Positions 33,801 through 43,800 of a stretch of DNA of 64,000 nt are shown one piece after another; position 1 is the stretch's first letter, and the number at the start of each line of letters is the position of its first letter. A model generated the notes under the pieces. The model was not told the DNA's origin. It ran no database searches and saw only the letters and a program-made list of their open reading frames with translations. The position numbers and the translations under genes were made by a program. The DNA is from Syntrophaceae bacterium UBA6078 (GTDB taxonomy: Bacteria > Desulfobacterota > Syntrophia > Syntrophales > UBA2210). The DNA lies in assembly GCA_002428735.1 (NCBI GenBank), contig DIXO01000053.1, positions 49,153-113,152 on the forward strand, written 5' to 3'.

Positions 33801-36193
33801 ACCGCCATACTAAAACCATCACGCGCATGGGGATGGATATCGAGATAGTCACGTAAAATGTTACATATTAATCTTGATTCTCTGGTCTCCGCGAACATTT
33901 CCGTATCCGCAATATCCTCTTCATCAAAGCCTTCATATCGCAGCAATAATCGAGTAGATAATGGTGCTTCTTCTGAAGCAGGCGAGCCAACGCAATGAAT
34001 GAGCTCCTGTCCGCGCACCTGTGTATCGATGATCAGATTCTCATCGCCAATTAATCCACCGAGTGGCATCTGAATGGTTGAAAGATCGAGATAATCCTGC
34101 CATTTGGAAAGATGAAAAGGTTTCTTCACGTTGATCGCCCGCCATTCGCGTGATACCGCGTAGTTGAAGCATGCAAAAAGGTACCCGATATGATCGCAGA
34201 GCATTTCAAGAACGGCTGGATGTAAAATGGTTGCGACGCCCGAACGTTCATACGGGTCTGCAACCCATGCGTGATTGTGCTTACCGCGAGACGCAACAAT
34301 CAAAAAGGAACGCATGAGCATTGCCGCCATTGGACTGTTGCGACATTGCTCGTCCGCACCGCAATAAGCGCGCGCCGCTGTTTCATAAGCTTTGTGAAGC
34401 TCCTCCCAAGGGGAAGGCTGACCGTCGTCAACTTTATGAAAAATCGAATGCAGACCGTCATCCTTCGCCTTGCTAAGAAATTTTCGATAGGCAATGGCTA
34501 ACTCACGCAAATAAGGTAGTAAGGGATCGTTTTGCTGTCGCCATTCTTCTGTAATAAGATTGGTGCTGTCAGCGGATACATCGCGGATGGCATGCAACAA
34601 AACGCGCCTGGTCTCATCGTCATCCTTCGCACGGATCAATTCCTCATGATAAGGTATGTGAAATGCGGGTAAAATAGTAGGATTCGAATATTTTTCTGCA
34701 ATGCTTTCGACAGCCCACTCTATCAGCTCTTTTGCCATTCGGAACGTATGTGTTTCAGGCAAGCGCCAGGCAAACTTTCTGACAAAGGGTTCTTCAACCT
34801 CATGAAAGATCAACTCAATTCTAAAGGCAAGGGATGGCTCTGCTGTCCTGGCATGGCTGCATTCTATCGCATCATGATAAAGTTGTGATGAAACATTGAT
34901 CGTTTCATCCCCGAATATGGAAATATCAAGGTAACCCTTTGAAAAATATTGATCGACACCACCGACTAACTTACGCAGGTATTCCCTTGCATTGATTTCC
35001 GCTTCTGCGGCGGCTACCGGCGTGCCATCGTGTCTGAACCTTTCACCGAGAATGATAATGCTCTTTAATTCAGGCCGCAGTTGGCTGGAATTATTGCATA
35101 AATCCCGTAGAGTTTGCCAGAGACCAGTAAGAACCATTTCAACAGAACCGCCGCAAAGCTTCCTGATCGGTGGTTCCTTTAGTTCTCTTTCTTTCTTGAT
35201 TTTAAACTTAAGTATCTTGTCGTGGACTGCAATAAAATCGCTGTCCAAGAGTTTATCACGCGCGGCCGGATCTTCATTTTCTACATATTCACGAACCGCT
35301 TCTATAAAATCCCTGTCCGTATCAAACGCACCTTTTTCATCCTGTGTAAACAAGCTGTTGTCGTCAATTTCACGCGCCTTTTCTTCCAGCAGTAAATCAA
35401 TAGCTTTGAGCGCTTTTCGCTTTGTTAGTTCTTCTAAAAACAAATCATATCGGAAGAATCGCATGGCTACTTCAAGATACGGCGTCAGCTTTCTGTTTCT
35501 GGTGAATTTAAAACCGATAAAACTCGGCAAATTAAACGGCCGCAGACTCCTGAGCAGAAGTTTTTCAGCATCCCGTCCATCTTGTATTCCATTTTTTTCT
35601 AACGGCAGATCTTCAAGAAGCCTGGCGATTTGAAAAAGGTCCGCACACCCTTGTTCTTCGAGCGCCGTAAGAACGGTATTAAAGTTAATGATGGTTTTTT
35701 CATCATATCCTACGCTCGCGACATCGAGCCTTCTTCTTATCCATGCGTTAAAACTGCCTTCCATCTGTCCTTGCCAGACATTTTTCGGATCGCATCGGTA
35801 AAAATCGGCTAAGCTTGAAGCGTCAACAACCTGATCCGCGCCGACAAGCACACATAACTCCAGCCTTCCATCGATTGGAGGCGCAGCGCTCCTGTATCGT
35901 GTAAGATTGCCGGTATCATCTATCCAATAACGCTTATCCAATTCTTCACATATTTTTTTATTTTCTGTTTTATTTCGCCAACTATCACCAAGTATTTTTG
36001 CAGCTTTAAAAGTCAAAACAATCCCGGTTGTTTTCAAAACAAAGTCGTCCAGCATCTTCGCCAGATCCAGCGTCACATCCGGCGGAAAAGCTGAAGTTGT
36101 TATAATAATTCGCCGCTGTGCAGCTCCTTTTTCTCGCAAACGGAATACCTTCTCGCAAATATTTTCTAAGGCTGATTGCGCAAAATAGTTCAT
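30872..36193 (-). CDS. DptH-like phosphorothioation-dependent restriction protein with HerA-like ATPase
   Basis: 1773 residues. The C-terminal ~350 residues form a HerA/FtsK-type ATPase: Walker A VFGTSGMGKTYA (about residue 1422), Walker B KVVVLDEAQNLD (about residue 1643) and a sensor-like LSLILATQTMKNL. Upstream, RPDLLWMV (about residue 1155) followed by HLIECKMG (about residue 1179) has the spacing of a PD-(D/E)xK nuclease core. The long N-terminal part is unassigned. Size, ATPase and position after DptF- and DptG-like genes match DptH/SspH-class restriction proteins that attack unmodified DNA. ATGA couples it to the upstream gene. Confidence 0.78.
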   Translation of the reverse strand: MNYFAQSALENICEKVFRLREKGAAQRRIIITTSAFPPDVTLDLAKMLDDFVLKTTGIVLTFKAAKILGDSWRNKTENKKICEELDKRYWIDDTGNLTRYRSAAPPIDGRLELCVLVGADQVVDASSLADFYRCDPKNVWQGQMEGSFNAWIRRRLDVASVGYDEKTIINFNTVLTALEEQGCADLFQIARLLEDLPLEKNGIQDGRDAEKLLLRSLRPFNLPSFIGFKFTRNRKLTPYLEVAMRFFRYDLFLEELTKRKALKAIDLLLEEKAREIDDNSLFTQDEKGAFDTDRDFIEAVREYVENEDPAARDKLLDSDFIAVHDKILKFKIKKERELKEPPIRKLCGGSVEMVLTGLWQTLRDLCNNSSQLRPELKSIIILGERFRHDGTPVAAAEAEINAREYLRKLVGGVDQYFSKGYLDISIFGDETINVSSQLYHDAIECSHARTAEPSLAFRIELIFHEVEEPFVRKFAWRLPETHTFRMAKELIEWAVESIAEKYSNPTILPAFHIPYHEELIRAKDDDETRRVLLHAIRDVSADSTNLITEEWRQQNDPLLPYLRELAIAYRKFLSKAKDDGLHSIFHKVDDGQPSPWEELHKAYETAARAYCGADEQCRNSPMAAMLMRSFLIVASRGKHNHAWVADPYERSGVATILHPAVLEMLCDHIGYLFACFNYAVSREWRAINVKKPFHLSKWQDYLDLSTIQMPLGGLIGDENLIIDTQVRGQELIHCVGSPASEEAPLSTRLLLRYEGFDEEDIADTEMFAETRESRLICNILRDYLDIHPHARDGFSMAVYRNEDIQPVISAVHAFLSELAEGDMPVLGETRNRRYAVTITVFTEAGEDVGVSRWIEQWKERWEAAESEEKYAVYRHCLFSIAHRVVPSQDINRKAFARMIRESLDVDIAVLYDFIGAGLRGNEFQRVATYDVRERTLKFPIIEKSFCTVDDPQLRLRRARVISNPQFRLSTLNLETMARLKNSNTPPGQEHVLMGYGDYSPWQEVVDELHKHAEWVVCIDPSIDDKLIKMRRDKPAEEREIIGFGSGVGLHGELNFTISTEHFRLTDIRFRMERAISALYPGWHNNALSIISESVIREARTLSGLSLVRATGVGTYLHDFFAYSLTSKILTSDDDLLCNHLISLDAYRHWFTQDDQVRPDLLWMVARLDKNGRIILDMHLIECKMGQQNKIYLEKAAQQIQNGFSTLIPAFMPRKSKGGDDVRPDQRYWWLQLHRLIASKAEIKRQRQDAVMAAMERLADGDYIIAWQGAVLAFWTDSDGSTLDHVSNDCYEDENIGSLQFGIYSMGRNAVHDICTGEKNIKLDWPKNTVRFGDYSVVAPETLRTKRNDESEIIKTTSAQEEKPIITPLTTEHDEVLKETKPVAESPRHIPERILLGKTAHGGREVFWEFGHRDLPNRHLLVFGTSGMGKTYAIQCLLCEMGRQQQNVLVMDYTNGFLPKQLEEETKQILAPLQHIVRQSPLPVSPFKLQKQEIDEGIEIPETSVLGAKRIAGTFGKLYDTMGDQQYSVLLDALITLIEQSGSASTLDELLNVLESFIDDGQHDKQKVLTTISKLKPFVLEKPFADQASGLDWRGIFSDNEHRCHVFQFAGIDSLSARLVIEFALWDLNAFVRGTGNKNLPKVVVLDEAQNLDLTEQSPVAKYLTEGRKFGLSLILATQTMKNLQGDKLNRLFQAGHKLFFRPADTELQEHARLMAQSVGGTQQEWIANLSSLVKGQCYSIGPSLNTATGKLETKPFKLQITSLGERFGISKKE

Positions 36194-37794
36194 TTTATAT
36201 TCTCCTGATGATCGACTGCAGCGGTATTTTCAACCAGAGCGCAGGAATCAGAAAGCTTTCGCAAGGCTCCAGCCTCATGCAACATTTTGATTAACCATTC
36301 ATCCGTCACTCCACCAAATGTCGCTGTGCTTACACCAGTTGCCCAGGTATTAGCTCGTGAGATCGACGCTTCGTCAAAAGCAAGTCCAAAATGGGATTCT
36401 GCCGCCAGTTTAAAGGCATCGTAGGTTAACCTGCGGCCCGGCAGGAGGGTAACGATCAACAAACGCAGAAGCGGAGGCGTCAAGACAAAACGCATTCCCG
36501 CACCTCGTCGCGGCACAATCACGCCTATTCTTTTACCGATTGTAATGAACAACTTATGGCCATAACGCCGGTCTGCTTCGCTATATAACTTTTCGCGCAT
36601 GTTCCCGGGTGTCGGCTCAAATATATCCGGATGACGAAGTCCGTCATAGATCGTCTTAGTCACGGCTTGCATGGTGACACGTGACACCTGTTTGACTGTT
36701 TTATTGTTGCCTTCCGGATCAGATACAGCCAATCGGCAAGCCGGCCATGTTTGAGAAGTCGCCACCCGCTGATACCGAGAAGCTTGCGTGGTGAGGCTGC
36801 GCATAACCTGCATGGAGCAAAGCGCCTCCAGCATTTCAATCTTATCCATCAAATCCATTTTTGCGCGGCATACGCGAACAAATTCGACCGCAAAGAGATA
36901 GCTTTCAGGCCATGTCTCTTGGGGACACCAGCCGCATTTGCTCCAACGGAGATTATTCTCATCGCCATCCGTCTTTCGCGCGGTTTCTTTGTCCACAACC
37001 CTGTCAATAAACTCGGCAAGCTTGGATACGGTTGCAGGGGTTTCCTGCATCAGGTCATTGAGCGCATTTCCCAAGCTTGTATGCAGCCAGATTGGATTTT
37101 TTTCATCAGCAGTCAAGAAGTTGGCAAGACCTTTCTCCTGCAACCATTTTTCTACATCATCTTTCTCAATTCTTAGCGCATTGCATAGTTGTAGATACAA
37201 AATCTCACCGCCACGGGCAAGAAATAACGCCTGCCTGTGTGAAAAATAATTAAGTGCTTCAGTCCAATCGTTAATATCTTTTGCTTTGGATTGTTTCCAG
37301 ATGGATTCACATGAAATCATGTTTTTGCTAACAGGCATAAAGCTCTGCGCACACCAAGTACGTTGTGAACCAACGCCGTGAAAACCAAGAAACAAATTTT
37401 CCAAGGTTTTAATAATATTATCCGGCGTATCATCATTAACCGATATACGTCTTTTTAACTCTTCATCGAGATGTTCAAGTTGGCTTCTATGTGTTTCATG
37501 CCGGGAATCAAGCTTTGAAGCGCCGAAAAAGGCGAAGAGTTTCAGATTAAGATGAGCGCGTGGCGCATAATCAAGCGTGTCTATCCACGACCGCTTCAAT
37601 AATTCCATAGGCGGCAACATATTTGAAAATTTTTCGCCGCATGTTTTTTTGGGGGATACGGCAACTAACAGTAATTCGATCAGTAGCTCCAACGTTGTCT
37701 GATCAGCAAAGAAACGGCGCCCGAAAAGCCGCACTGCTGGATTCGCATCTGTGTCAAACAAATCTAAGGTGATGTCAGGAAAACGCTCAAGCAT
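36190..37794 (-). CDS. DptG-like component of the phosphorothioation restriction module
   Basis: 534 residues from the ATG at 37794 (MLERFPDITLDLFD), chosen because GGAGG lies just upstream and the start overlaps the previous stop by eight bases; the longer frame adds seven residues. No catalytic motif was recognised. A cysteine pair, KCGWC, occurs near residue 284. The C-terminal ~120 residues look like a winged helix (RRLTYDAFKLAAESHFGL). The assignment rests mainly on its place between the DptF-like and DptH-like genes, as in dptFGH/sspFGH loci. Confidence 0.55.
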   Translation of the reverse strand: MLERFPDITLDLFDTDANPAVRLFGRRFFADQTTLELLIELLLVAVSPKKTCGEKFSNMLPPMELLKRSWIDTLDYAPRAHLNLKLFAFFGASKLDSRHETHRSQLEHLDEELKRRISVNDDTPDNIIKTLENLFLGFHGVGSQRTWCAQSFMPVSKNMISCESIWKQSKAKDINDWTEALNYFSHRQALFLARGGEILYLQLCNALRIEKDDVEKWLQEKGLANFLTADEKNPIWLHTSLGNALNDLMQETPATVSKLAEFIDRVVDKETARKTDGDENNLRWSKCGWCPQETWPESYLFAVEFVRVCRAKMDLMDKIEMLEALCSMQVMRSLTTQASRYQRVATSQTWPACRLAVSDPEGNNKTVKQVSRVTMQAVTKTIYDGLRHPDIFEPTPGNMREKLYSEADRRYGHKLFITIGKRIGVIVPRRGAGMRFVLTPPLLRLLIVTLLPGRRLTYDAFKLAAESHFGLAFDEASISRANTWATGVSTATFGGVTDEWLIKMLHEAGALRKLSDSCALVENTAAVDHQENIK

Positions 37795-40105
37795 TAGACA
37801 CCTCCAGCTTTCCATCTTCTATTGCGAAGTGTTGGCGTAAAAAAGTATGGTTTGTGCGGAGCCGGACTAGGAGCATTTCATCATCCTCTCGATTCCGGCA
37901 GCGTCTGATGATATCCGCTTTCAAACGTTCCAGGCGGTCAGCATACGCCCCTTGCAGCGTTTCTCCGACCTCGCCCTGATGCCTTGCCAGCACATAGTCC
38001 AGGAAAGGCAATGTCAGTGTCAGGTTGATTCCATCCAACCGTCCCTGACCGACTAAAACAAGATCCCGTCGCTGTTTAGAAAGGCTCAAAGTAATCTTGA
38101 ATTCATTAGAAAAGTCTATCTGAGCCAGCACCACCTGAGCGCTCTGCCGAATATCCTGTTTGTGCCGGCTCAGGGTTATATAAAGATGGCTTTGCTGCCC
38201 CGGCCCTCCTACTTCGGGCAGGCGGACACCGGTGAATTGTTCCTGAAGCACATGAAATACACGTTGCTTAAAATGACTTGATTCATCCATGGAAAGACGT
38301 GCATCGGGCGTCTGCCATTGTTCCCACTTGATAATGGCGAGTGATCCAAGAAATTGTTGTAAAAAAGCATCGTTTCGTCCTGCATTGTCGCTTTTATAAA
38401 GAAAATATAGCATTCGTCGGACTTGTTCTCGCGCCTGATCCGGCGTCAACCCGTTTTCCTGTTCTTTCATTTGGGAACCATATCTTCGAAGCTTTCCGAA
38501 TTCTTCTTCCAGCAAGGAAACCCCCAGCGTGAAATCATCGCCATGGGTCAATAGCCAAAGATGCCTTTCAGTCGCGGGGCACGGCCTTTGGCCAAATCCC
38601 TGGGCGCGGACTTCCCGAATCACAGGCATTCGCACAGCTGCCAGATCTTCCGTATGGCCGTTGTCGCCGAAAAATCTGTTATAAAACAGAAATTCCGACA
38701 TAAGGGGTTTGTCATCACGCCTTGCAAAATTTTGGATGTCGGCATATTCCATTCCTGCTGTCAACAGGTAGGCAAGGTGTGCGGTTAACTGGCGAATTGT
38801 CAGACGCGTGCCATACTCATACATTCGTCTATAAGCCAGGAAAAGACGGTGTTTGGCCAAAAAAGAATTTACTCGAAACAGTTCAACATTGCGATAAATC
38901 GGACATTGAGATCGGCAACTCTGACGATCACATGCCTTCCAGTTTTCATCGGATAAAATTCGATCAAAAATCAAGCGGGCTAAAGACAGGTTATCCGTCA
39001 AAGCAATATTTAAAAAAGCAAAGTTAGCAGCATCAAATTGGAAATCACTGGATTCAGCATCCATCGCCTCCAGAATGCGCGGTTCCCAGTCAGACCGATT
39101 CCCAAGATTTGTCCTCTCGGCATATCCACAAAAGGCGTCGAGCAACACCCCTGTATTCGATACAAGCAGCGCGCGAACTTTCTTCGCCATGACTTCCGCA
39201 ATTAAATCATCTCGCTCGATCGTCTCCCATTCGCTAAAATCCTTTATGATGGCCAAACGATGGCCATTTGGCAGGGTAATGTCCTCACGCCGACCGAGCG
39301 GGAAAGGCAACACCGACTGCTCATCAATATTTTTCAAGTGTTTGTACACAGTCAGAGCAATGGTCGATTTACCGTCACCTGCGTGTCCGGTCAGGACAAC
39401 GGATTGTCCCCTTTCGCCTGTTAAACACTGCAAAATAGTGTCAACGAGCGGATGACGGACATGAATTTTAGAAAAGTTCGGATTGCAGGCTTGGGCTTCT
39501 GCCAGTGCGTTTTCATTACCTGCATCGCGAGAGTGCAGGCTGTTCAGATAGGCAACAAATGGATTGGGGGCGGACATGTCATTGACATCTATGTCCAAGT
39601 ATTGAAGATCAATAATACTCTCGTTTTCTACTATAACTTGCTTGCATTTGTCTTTTAATAAACGTGTAATAGTATCTCTTATAGATTTTTTTTGTAATAA
39701 TGTATGTATGTCATCTCGAAGAAATCCATATTCAATTGTTTCAAGAAGTCTTTTCTTCGTTAATCGGCGATTCTCCGCATTCTTATATGATTCATATAGT
39801 TGTTCAAATCCATTTTTCACGGAAAGAAACCATAAACCATCTGATTGTAAATAGTAAAAAGGATGTTCTATCGCGTTTGCGTCGGGTCGTGTGCCATGTA
39901 ACTCTGTCCATATGTCCTCAAACAATGTTTCTATTTCGCTATTCAAATAGAATCTATTTGGTCTTTGAGTATTAGATTCATACAATTCAACTAACGCCAA
40001 GACAAATACGTATTTGTGTAAGCTCTTTTTCCCTGCGGCTATTCTGGTTCGAACATTTGACAAAGCTTCTAATAAACTCGTAACTGAATTAGAAACATCA
40101 GTCAT
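37787..40105 (-). CDS. DptF-like ATPase with sulfur-binding-like N-terminal domain
   Basis: 772 residues. Residues ~25-105 (LHKYVFVLALVELYESN, RFYLNSEIETLF, HPFYYLQSDGLWFL) resemble the domain at the start of phosphorothioated-DNA-binding HNH endonucleases of the ScoMcrA group. A P-loop ATPase follows: Walker A LTGHAGDGKSTIA near residue 238, and a DptF-like core with a CRSQCPIY cysteine pair near residue 400. The start follows GGAGG and overlaps the sulfurtransferase-like gene by eight bases. It is probably the sensor/ATPase that links recognition of modified DNA to restriction; this is inferred from domain order. Confidence 0.72.
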   Translation of the reverse strand: MTDVSNSVTSLLEALSNVRTRIAAGKKSLHKYVFVLALVELYESNTQRPNRFYLNSEIETLFEDIWTELHGTRPDANAIEHPFYYLQSDGLWFLSVKNGFEQLYESYKNAENRRLTKKRLLETIEYGFLRDDIHTLLQKKSIRDTITRLLKDKCKQVIVENESIIDLQYLDIDVNDMSAPNPFVAYLNSLHSRDAGNENALAEAQACNPNFSKIHVRHPLVDTILQCLTGERGQSVVLTGHAGDGKSTIALTVYKHLKNIDEQSVLPFPLGRREDITLPNGHRLAIIKDFSEWETIERDDLIAEVMAKKVRALLVSNTGVLLDAFCGYAERTNLGNRSDWEPRILEAMDAESSDFQFDAANFAFLNIALTDNLSLARLIFDRILSDENWKACDRQSCRSQCPIYRNVELFRVNSFLAKHRLFLAYRRMYEYGTRLTIRQLTAHLAYLLTAGMEYADIQNFARRDDKPLMSEFLFYNRFFGDNGHTEDLAAVRMPVIREVRAQGFGQRPCPATERHLWLLTHGDDFTLGVSLLEEEFGKLRRYGSQMKEQENGLTPDQAREQVRRMLYFLYKSDNAGRNDAFLQQFLGSLAIIKWEQWQTPDARLSMDESSHFKQRVFHVLQEQFTGVRLPEVGGPGQQSHLYITLSRHKQDIRQSAQVVLAQIDFSNEFKITLSLSKQRRDLVLVGQGRLDGINLTLTLPFLDYVLARHQGEVGETLQGAYADRLERLKADIIRRCRNREDDEMLLVRLRTNHTFLRQHFAIEDGKLEVSNA

Positions 40106-40889
40106 AACATCCTCCCTTTTTTTTTAGATAATTACCAGAATTAGGGGTAATCATTATGCCAGATAATGTATTAATTATTGTTGGCCGTCCGTTAGAAGAT
40201 TCTGGTGGAGTTAAATCTCCACCTTCGGATAGTTCACGGAGGAAACCAGAGTCACGCCATGTATAGCATCGACCATCGGCATGATTTTCCTCCATCATAC
40301 AAGCTTTTTCAAATAATTCCGGATGATATCTTCGAAGACCCCGCCATTCATTATCGCGTTGGTAGAAGCAAAAATAACAACCAGATCTTTGACGCCAAGC
40401 ATAGTATTCTGGCAAGCCAAGACCTGATTCATAGAGCATACTTTTAACATCTTCTAAAACCATACCATCGACCACGAATGGAAATTTTGAAATAACTTTT
40501 TCCGATTTGGATTGATAGCCTGTGCGATCTTCATCAGATCGCAATCCAGCATAGTTAAATACGGTCATCTCTTTGCAGTTCTTTTTAAGCCACTCAGCAT
40601 AAGGATCGAGCTTTAACAGTCTCGTACACCATCGATTCCGGGGCGCGGGTAATACACCTTTAAACATTTTTAACCAGTATTCGAAGTTTCTTCGCGACCT
40701 GATATAAATTATTTCTATTCCCAATATTGCCTTTAATTTATCCAAGTAAGCATAAGTTTCCGGCAATTCGCATCCGCTATCAATGAAAACGTATTCCATG
40801 GGCAAATGTGCATATTTTTCTCGCATATAAACGGCAAGTGCTGCGCTGTCTTTGCCTCCGGAGAGGGCAAGCAGATGACGTTCCTTCAC
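40098..40889 (-). CDS. sspD: SspD/DndC-like PAPS-reductase-family protein of DNA phosphorothioation
   Basis: 263 residues. The ATP pyrophosphatase PP-loop LALSGGKDSAALAVY is at residues 8-22, YVFIDSGCELPETY follows, and cysteines for an iron-sulfur cluster are in RWCTRLLK and SGCYFCFYQRDNEW. This is the DndC/SspD branch of the PAPS reductase family, which activates DNA or transfers sulfur to make the phosphorothioate backbone. It is coupled by ATGA to the SspC-like gene. No cysteine desulfurase (SspA/DndA) is encoded in the window, so a host IscS/NifS may supply sulfur. Confidence 0.86.
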   Translation of the reverse strand: MKERHLLALSGGKDSAALAVYMREKYAHLPMEYVFIDSGCELPETYAYLDKLKAILGIEIIYIRSRRNFEYWLKMFKGVLPAPRNRWCTRLLKLDPYAEWLKKNCKEMTVFNYAGLRSDEDRTGYQSKSEKVISKFPFVVDGMVLEDVKSMLYESGLGLPEYYAWRQRSGCYFCFYQRDNEWRGLRRYHPELFEKACMMEENHADGRCYTWRDSGFLRELSEGGDLTPPESSNGRPTIINTLSGIMITPNSGNYLKKKGGCYD

Positions 40890-43800
40890 TTGAAATCCCC
40901 TTTCGCCTCCATTGTTTCAAGAAGACCAAGCAACAGATTGGTGCGTGTTTCCTTATCCCAACTTTGAATATGCTTTAACGTATCCATAGTCTTCTCTGTA
41001 TGTTTTGTGCGTGTGTCAATATTCTTCCAGACCACACTGCCGTCCTCGCGGCTAATCCCGACAAAACGCGAAGAATGATCATCGCGGTTACGTCTATCCG
41101 ATTGCCGCTTCAGTTTCCGCAGCAGTAAAATTCGTTCTTGCAATTCCTGCAAATGGACAATAAAAGGTTCTAGGTCGGCATCCTGCCAGCTTTGAACGGG
41201 CTTTTTCATGACGATTGCAGCGACCTGGAATAACCAGTCATCATCGCATTCTTTTTCTTTAATTAAAGCTGCAAGAAACGGTTTCAAATCGGAATCTAAA
41301 CAGATTTTCAGCACTGGTTCCGCTTGATTCTTGAGATCATGTCGGAGTTCCATTAGTGTTGGCGTTCGTGATGTCGTTTCAGCCATTGCCAGAATAAAAC
41401 GTCCGAGTATTTTTTTAACGAATGCATCAAACGCATCTCGCAGTTCCGTTAATGCGTTCCATAATGTTTTTCGGAGGTTTGCCGCATCCGGAATTTGTGT
41501 TTGGTCATCAATATGATATTCAACGGGCGGATAGCCTAAGGCGACCGGAATATCCTGAAAGAGCAACTGCTGCGGATCTTTGGCATTGATAATTGCATTT
41601 CTCAGACGCAGCGCATTCGCGCTAAGTGTGCGTGTTGCCCGGGTGTACTCTGGAAGAGACTTGATAAATTCTGTCAACGGCACGACGACAGATAAGAGTG
41701 TTTGATTGCGGACGTGCAGGGCAAGTTTCAAGTCTGTATTGATGACCTGGTAGTACGTGCGGATCACTTCTGAACGGATGCCTGATGGCTTGTAGCATCG
41801 CAAACTGAAGAGTTCAGGACGACGCATGAGCAAGGTAATCTCCGCATCACCCAAAAATGGTTTGAATACATTCTCTTCATAAACAGCTACCTCGTCGGAA
41901 TGGACAAGCAGATAATGCGACAATAAAAGCGGCGCCGGCCCCTCGCGCAGGCCAAAAGGAGGTCGTTTTAAAACATCCAGCATTTGCCTGACCGGAAGCT
42001 TCTGCCCTGTTCTATCGGTTTCCTCAAGCATGCGATCAAACAGATCCCATATGGCAGCCAATTGAGGCTGATTTTTTTTATCAGGTTTTACAAGAACCCA
42101 CGCCCCCTCTGAATTTTTCCGGTGAAGACCTGTTTCTTTAATAACCGTGCGGTACAGGGCGACTTCTGGTCCATATCCGGTAAGGCCGATGTCCTCGCAT
42201 GCGGATTGGTTGGCTAAAGCTTCACCGACGCGATTGCGTGCCGCGGCAGCCATACTGGATATTCGCGTAACATTGATCATTTCGTTATTGATGCGGGGAC
42301 ATTCTTCATAAATATGATCGCACAAATCCGAAACCAGGGAGGATAACTCGCGATGTCTTTGAATTTCCCGTTCTTGACCTGCCGCATACCAGCTTACCAG
42401 ACCCATGTCCGGAGCAAAGGCCTTATCTAAAAATGTTATCAAGGCCTGAGCAGCCTGGCCGGCACGATGTAATGCCTCGCGTCGTGCGACGCCGTCACGC
42501 TCTAATTGTGGTGCACCGCAAGCAGCACGTGTCGCAGCAGCTTCTATCATTAATTGCTTAACTTGGCTTAAGCAGGGCGCATAGCCGACAATGACGGGAT
42601 GGCCCTCTGCTGCAATTTCAAGGAGGCTTTCATGTTTTTTCTGTTTTCCCAACATTAACCATAACGTGCCGTCGGTTTCACCTTCAAGATGCGGCATCTT
42701 TTTGATGGCAGGGATATCGTCCTCGGTACACCAGCGCACAGCAAAATCACGAAATGTTCCCGTTTGGATAGAATGCCGCGCCGCAACAAGATTCGGACGT
42801 GGCGCAATTTCTTCCAAGAGTTCGCCGATAGGTCTCAGGGAAACTTTTCCTCGTTCAAGCAGTATTTCGCGATCCAGGTCAAAATCGCTACCCTCCCAAA
42901 GCCGATACTCGTGCGCATATTCCCGATAGAGTAGAACGCGTTTTTCTACCAAGTCGCGGAGAAGATCCTTTGTTTTATGTTTTCTTCCTGAATGGGCTGT
43001 GACCAATGCAGCATGAATCATTTTCTCCGTCGCCGCTATGCCCGGCAACGTCGAAAGGAGATTTAACACGCCTATTGTTTTTAATAGTTTAATTTCATAT
43101 GTGTCCAAATGGCCCTGTGCGGCAATCATGGCGTGAATCTCAAGCCATCGCTGGTTCTCTGAACGATCCGCATGCCGGATCATGCCTGTTTCGTTAAAGT
43201 AATCATACAACATGTCCAAGCCGATGACCGGCAGTGCATCGCGTTCTTCCAATTCTAATCTTTTCAGGCAATCAGCAAATGCGTGTGCTTCGCCACTGGT
43301 TAGAAAAGAGAAGATTGTTCTGTCGTTTTGCGCAAAACGCCGTGTCAATTCACCGATAAGATAAACCGCTAAAGGATGAAAAGGGAAAAACGACTGAATG
43401 GACTCCTTATCCAGCTCAGGCATTCCGTCCAAATGAAATCCAGACATTGCGTTCACCATTGCTTGCCCCCAATCGGTCAATGTCTTTTTGTGCGCCATCT
43501 GCATAGTCGTAATACGAAGGGCATCTCGAATCAGGGCAAAACTTCGTGCCGGTGGTTCAATGTATGAGCGATCCTCAAAACGACCTTGAATTTTTTGCCA
43601 CTCTTCACGCTGAACTCGATTTAAAGCGCCAGAATAAGAGCTAAATGCTTGATGGAGACACACCCATAAGAAGATGGATTTGGATTCAGCCAGAGCTTGG
43701 AGAATGAAGATGTCGCCCTTTTCTGCATGATGCGCCTGAAACTCTAAATTTTTTCCGAATTCATCTACAACCACAAAAACTGGTCGCTCAGCAACTTGCG

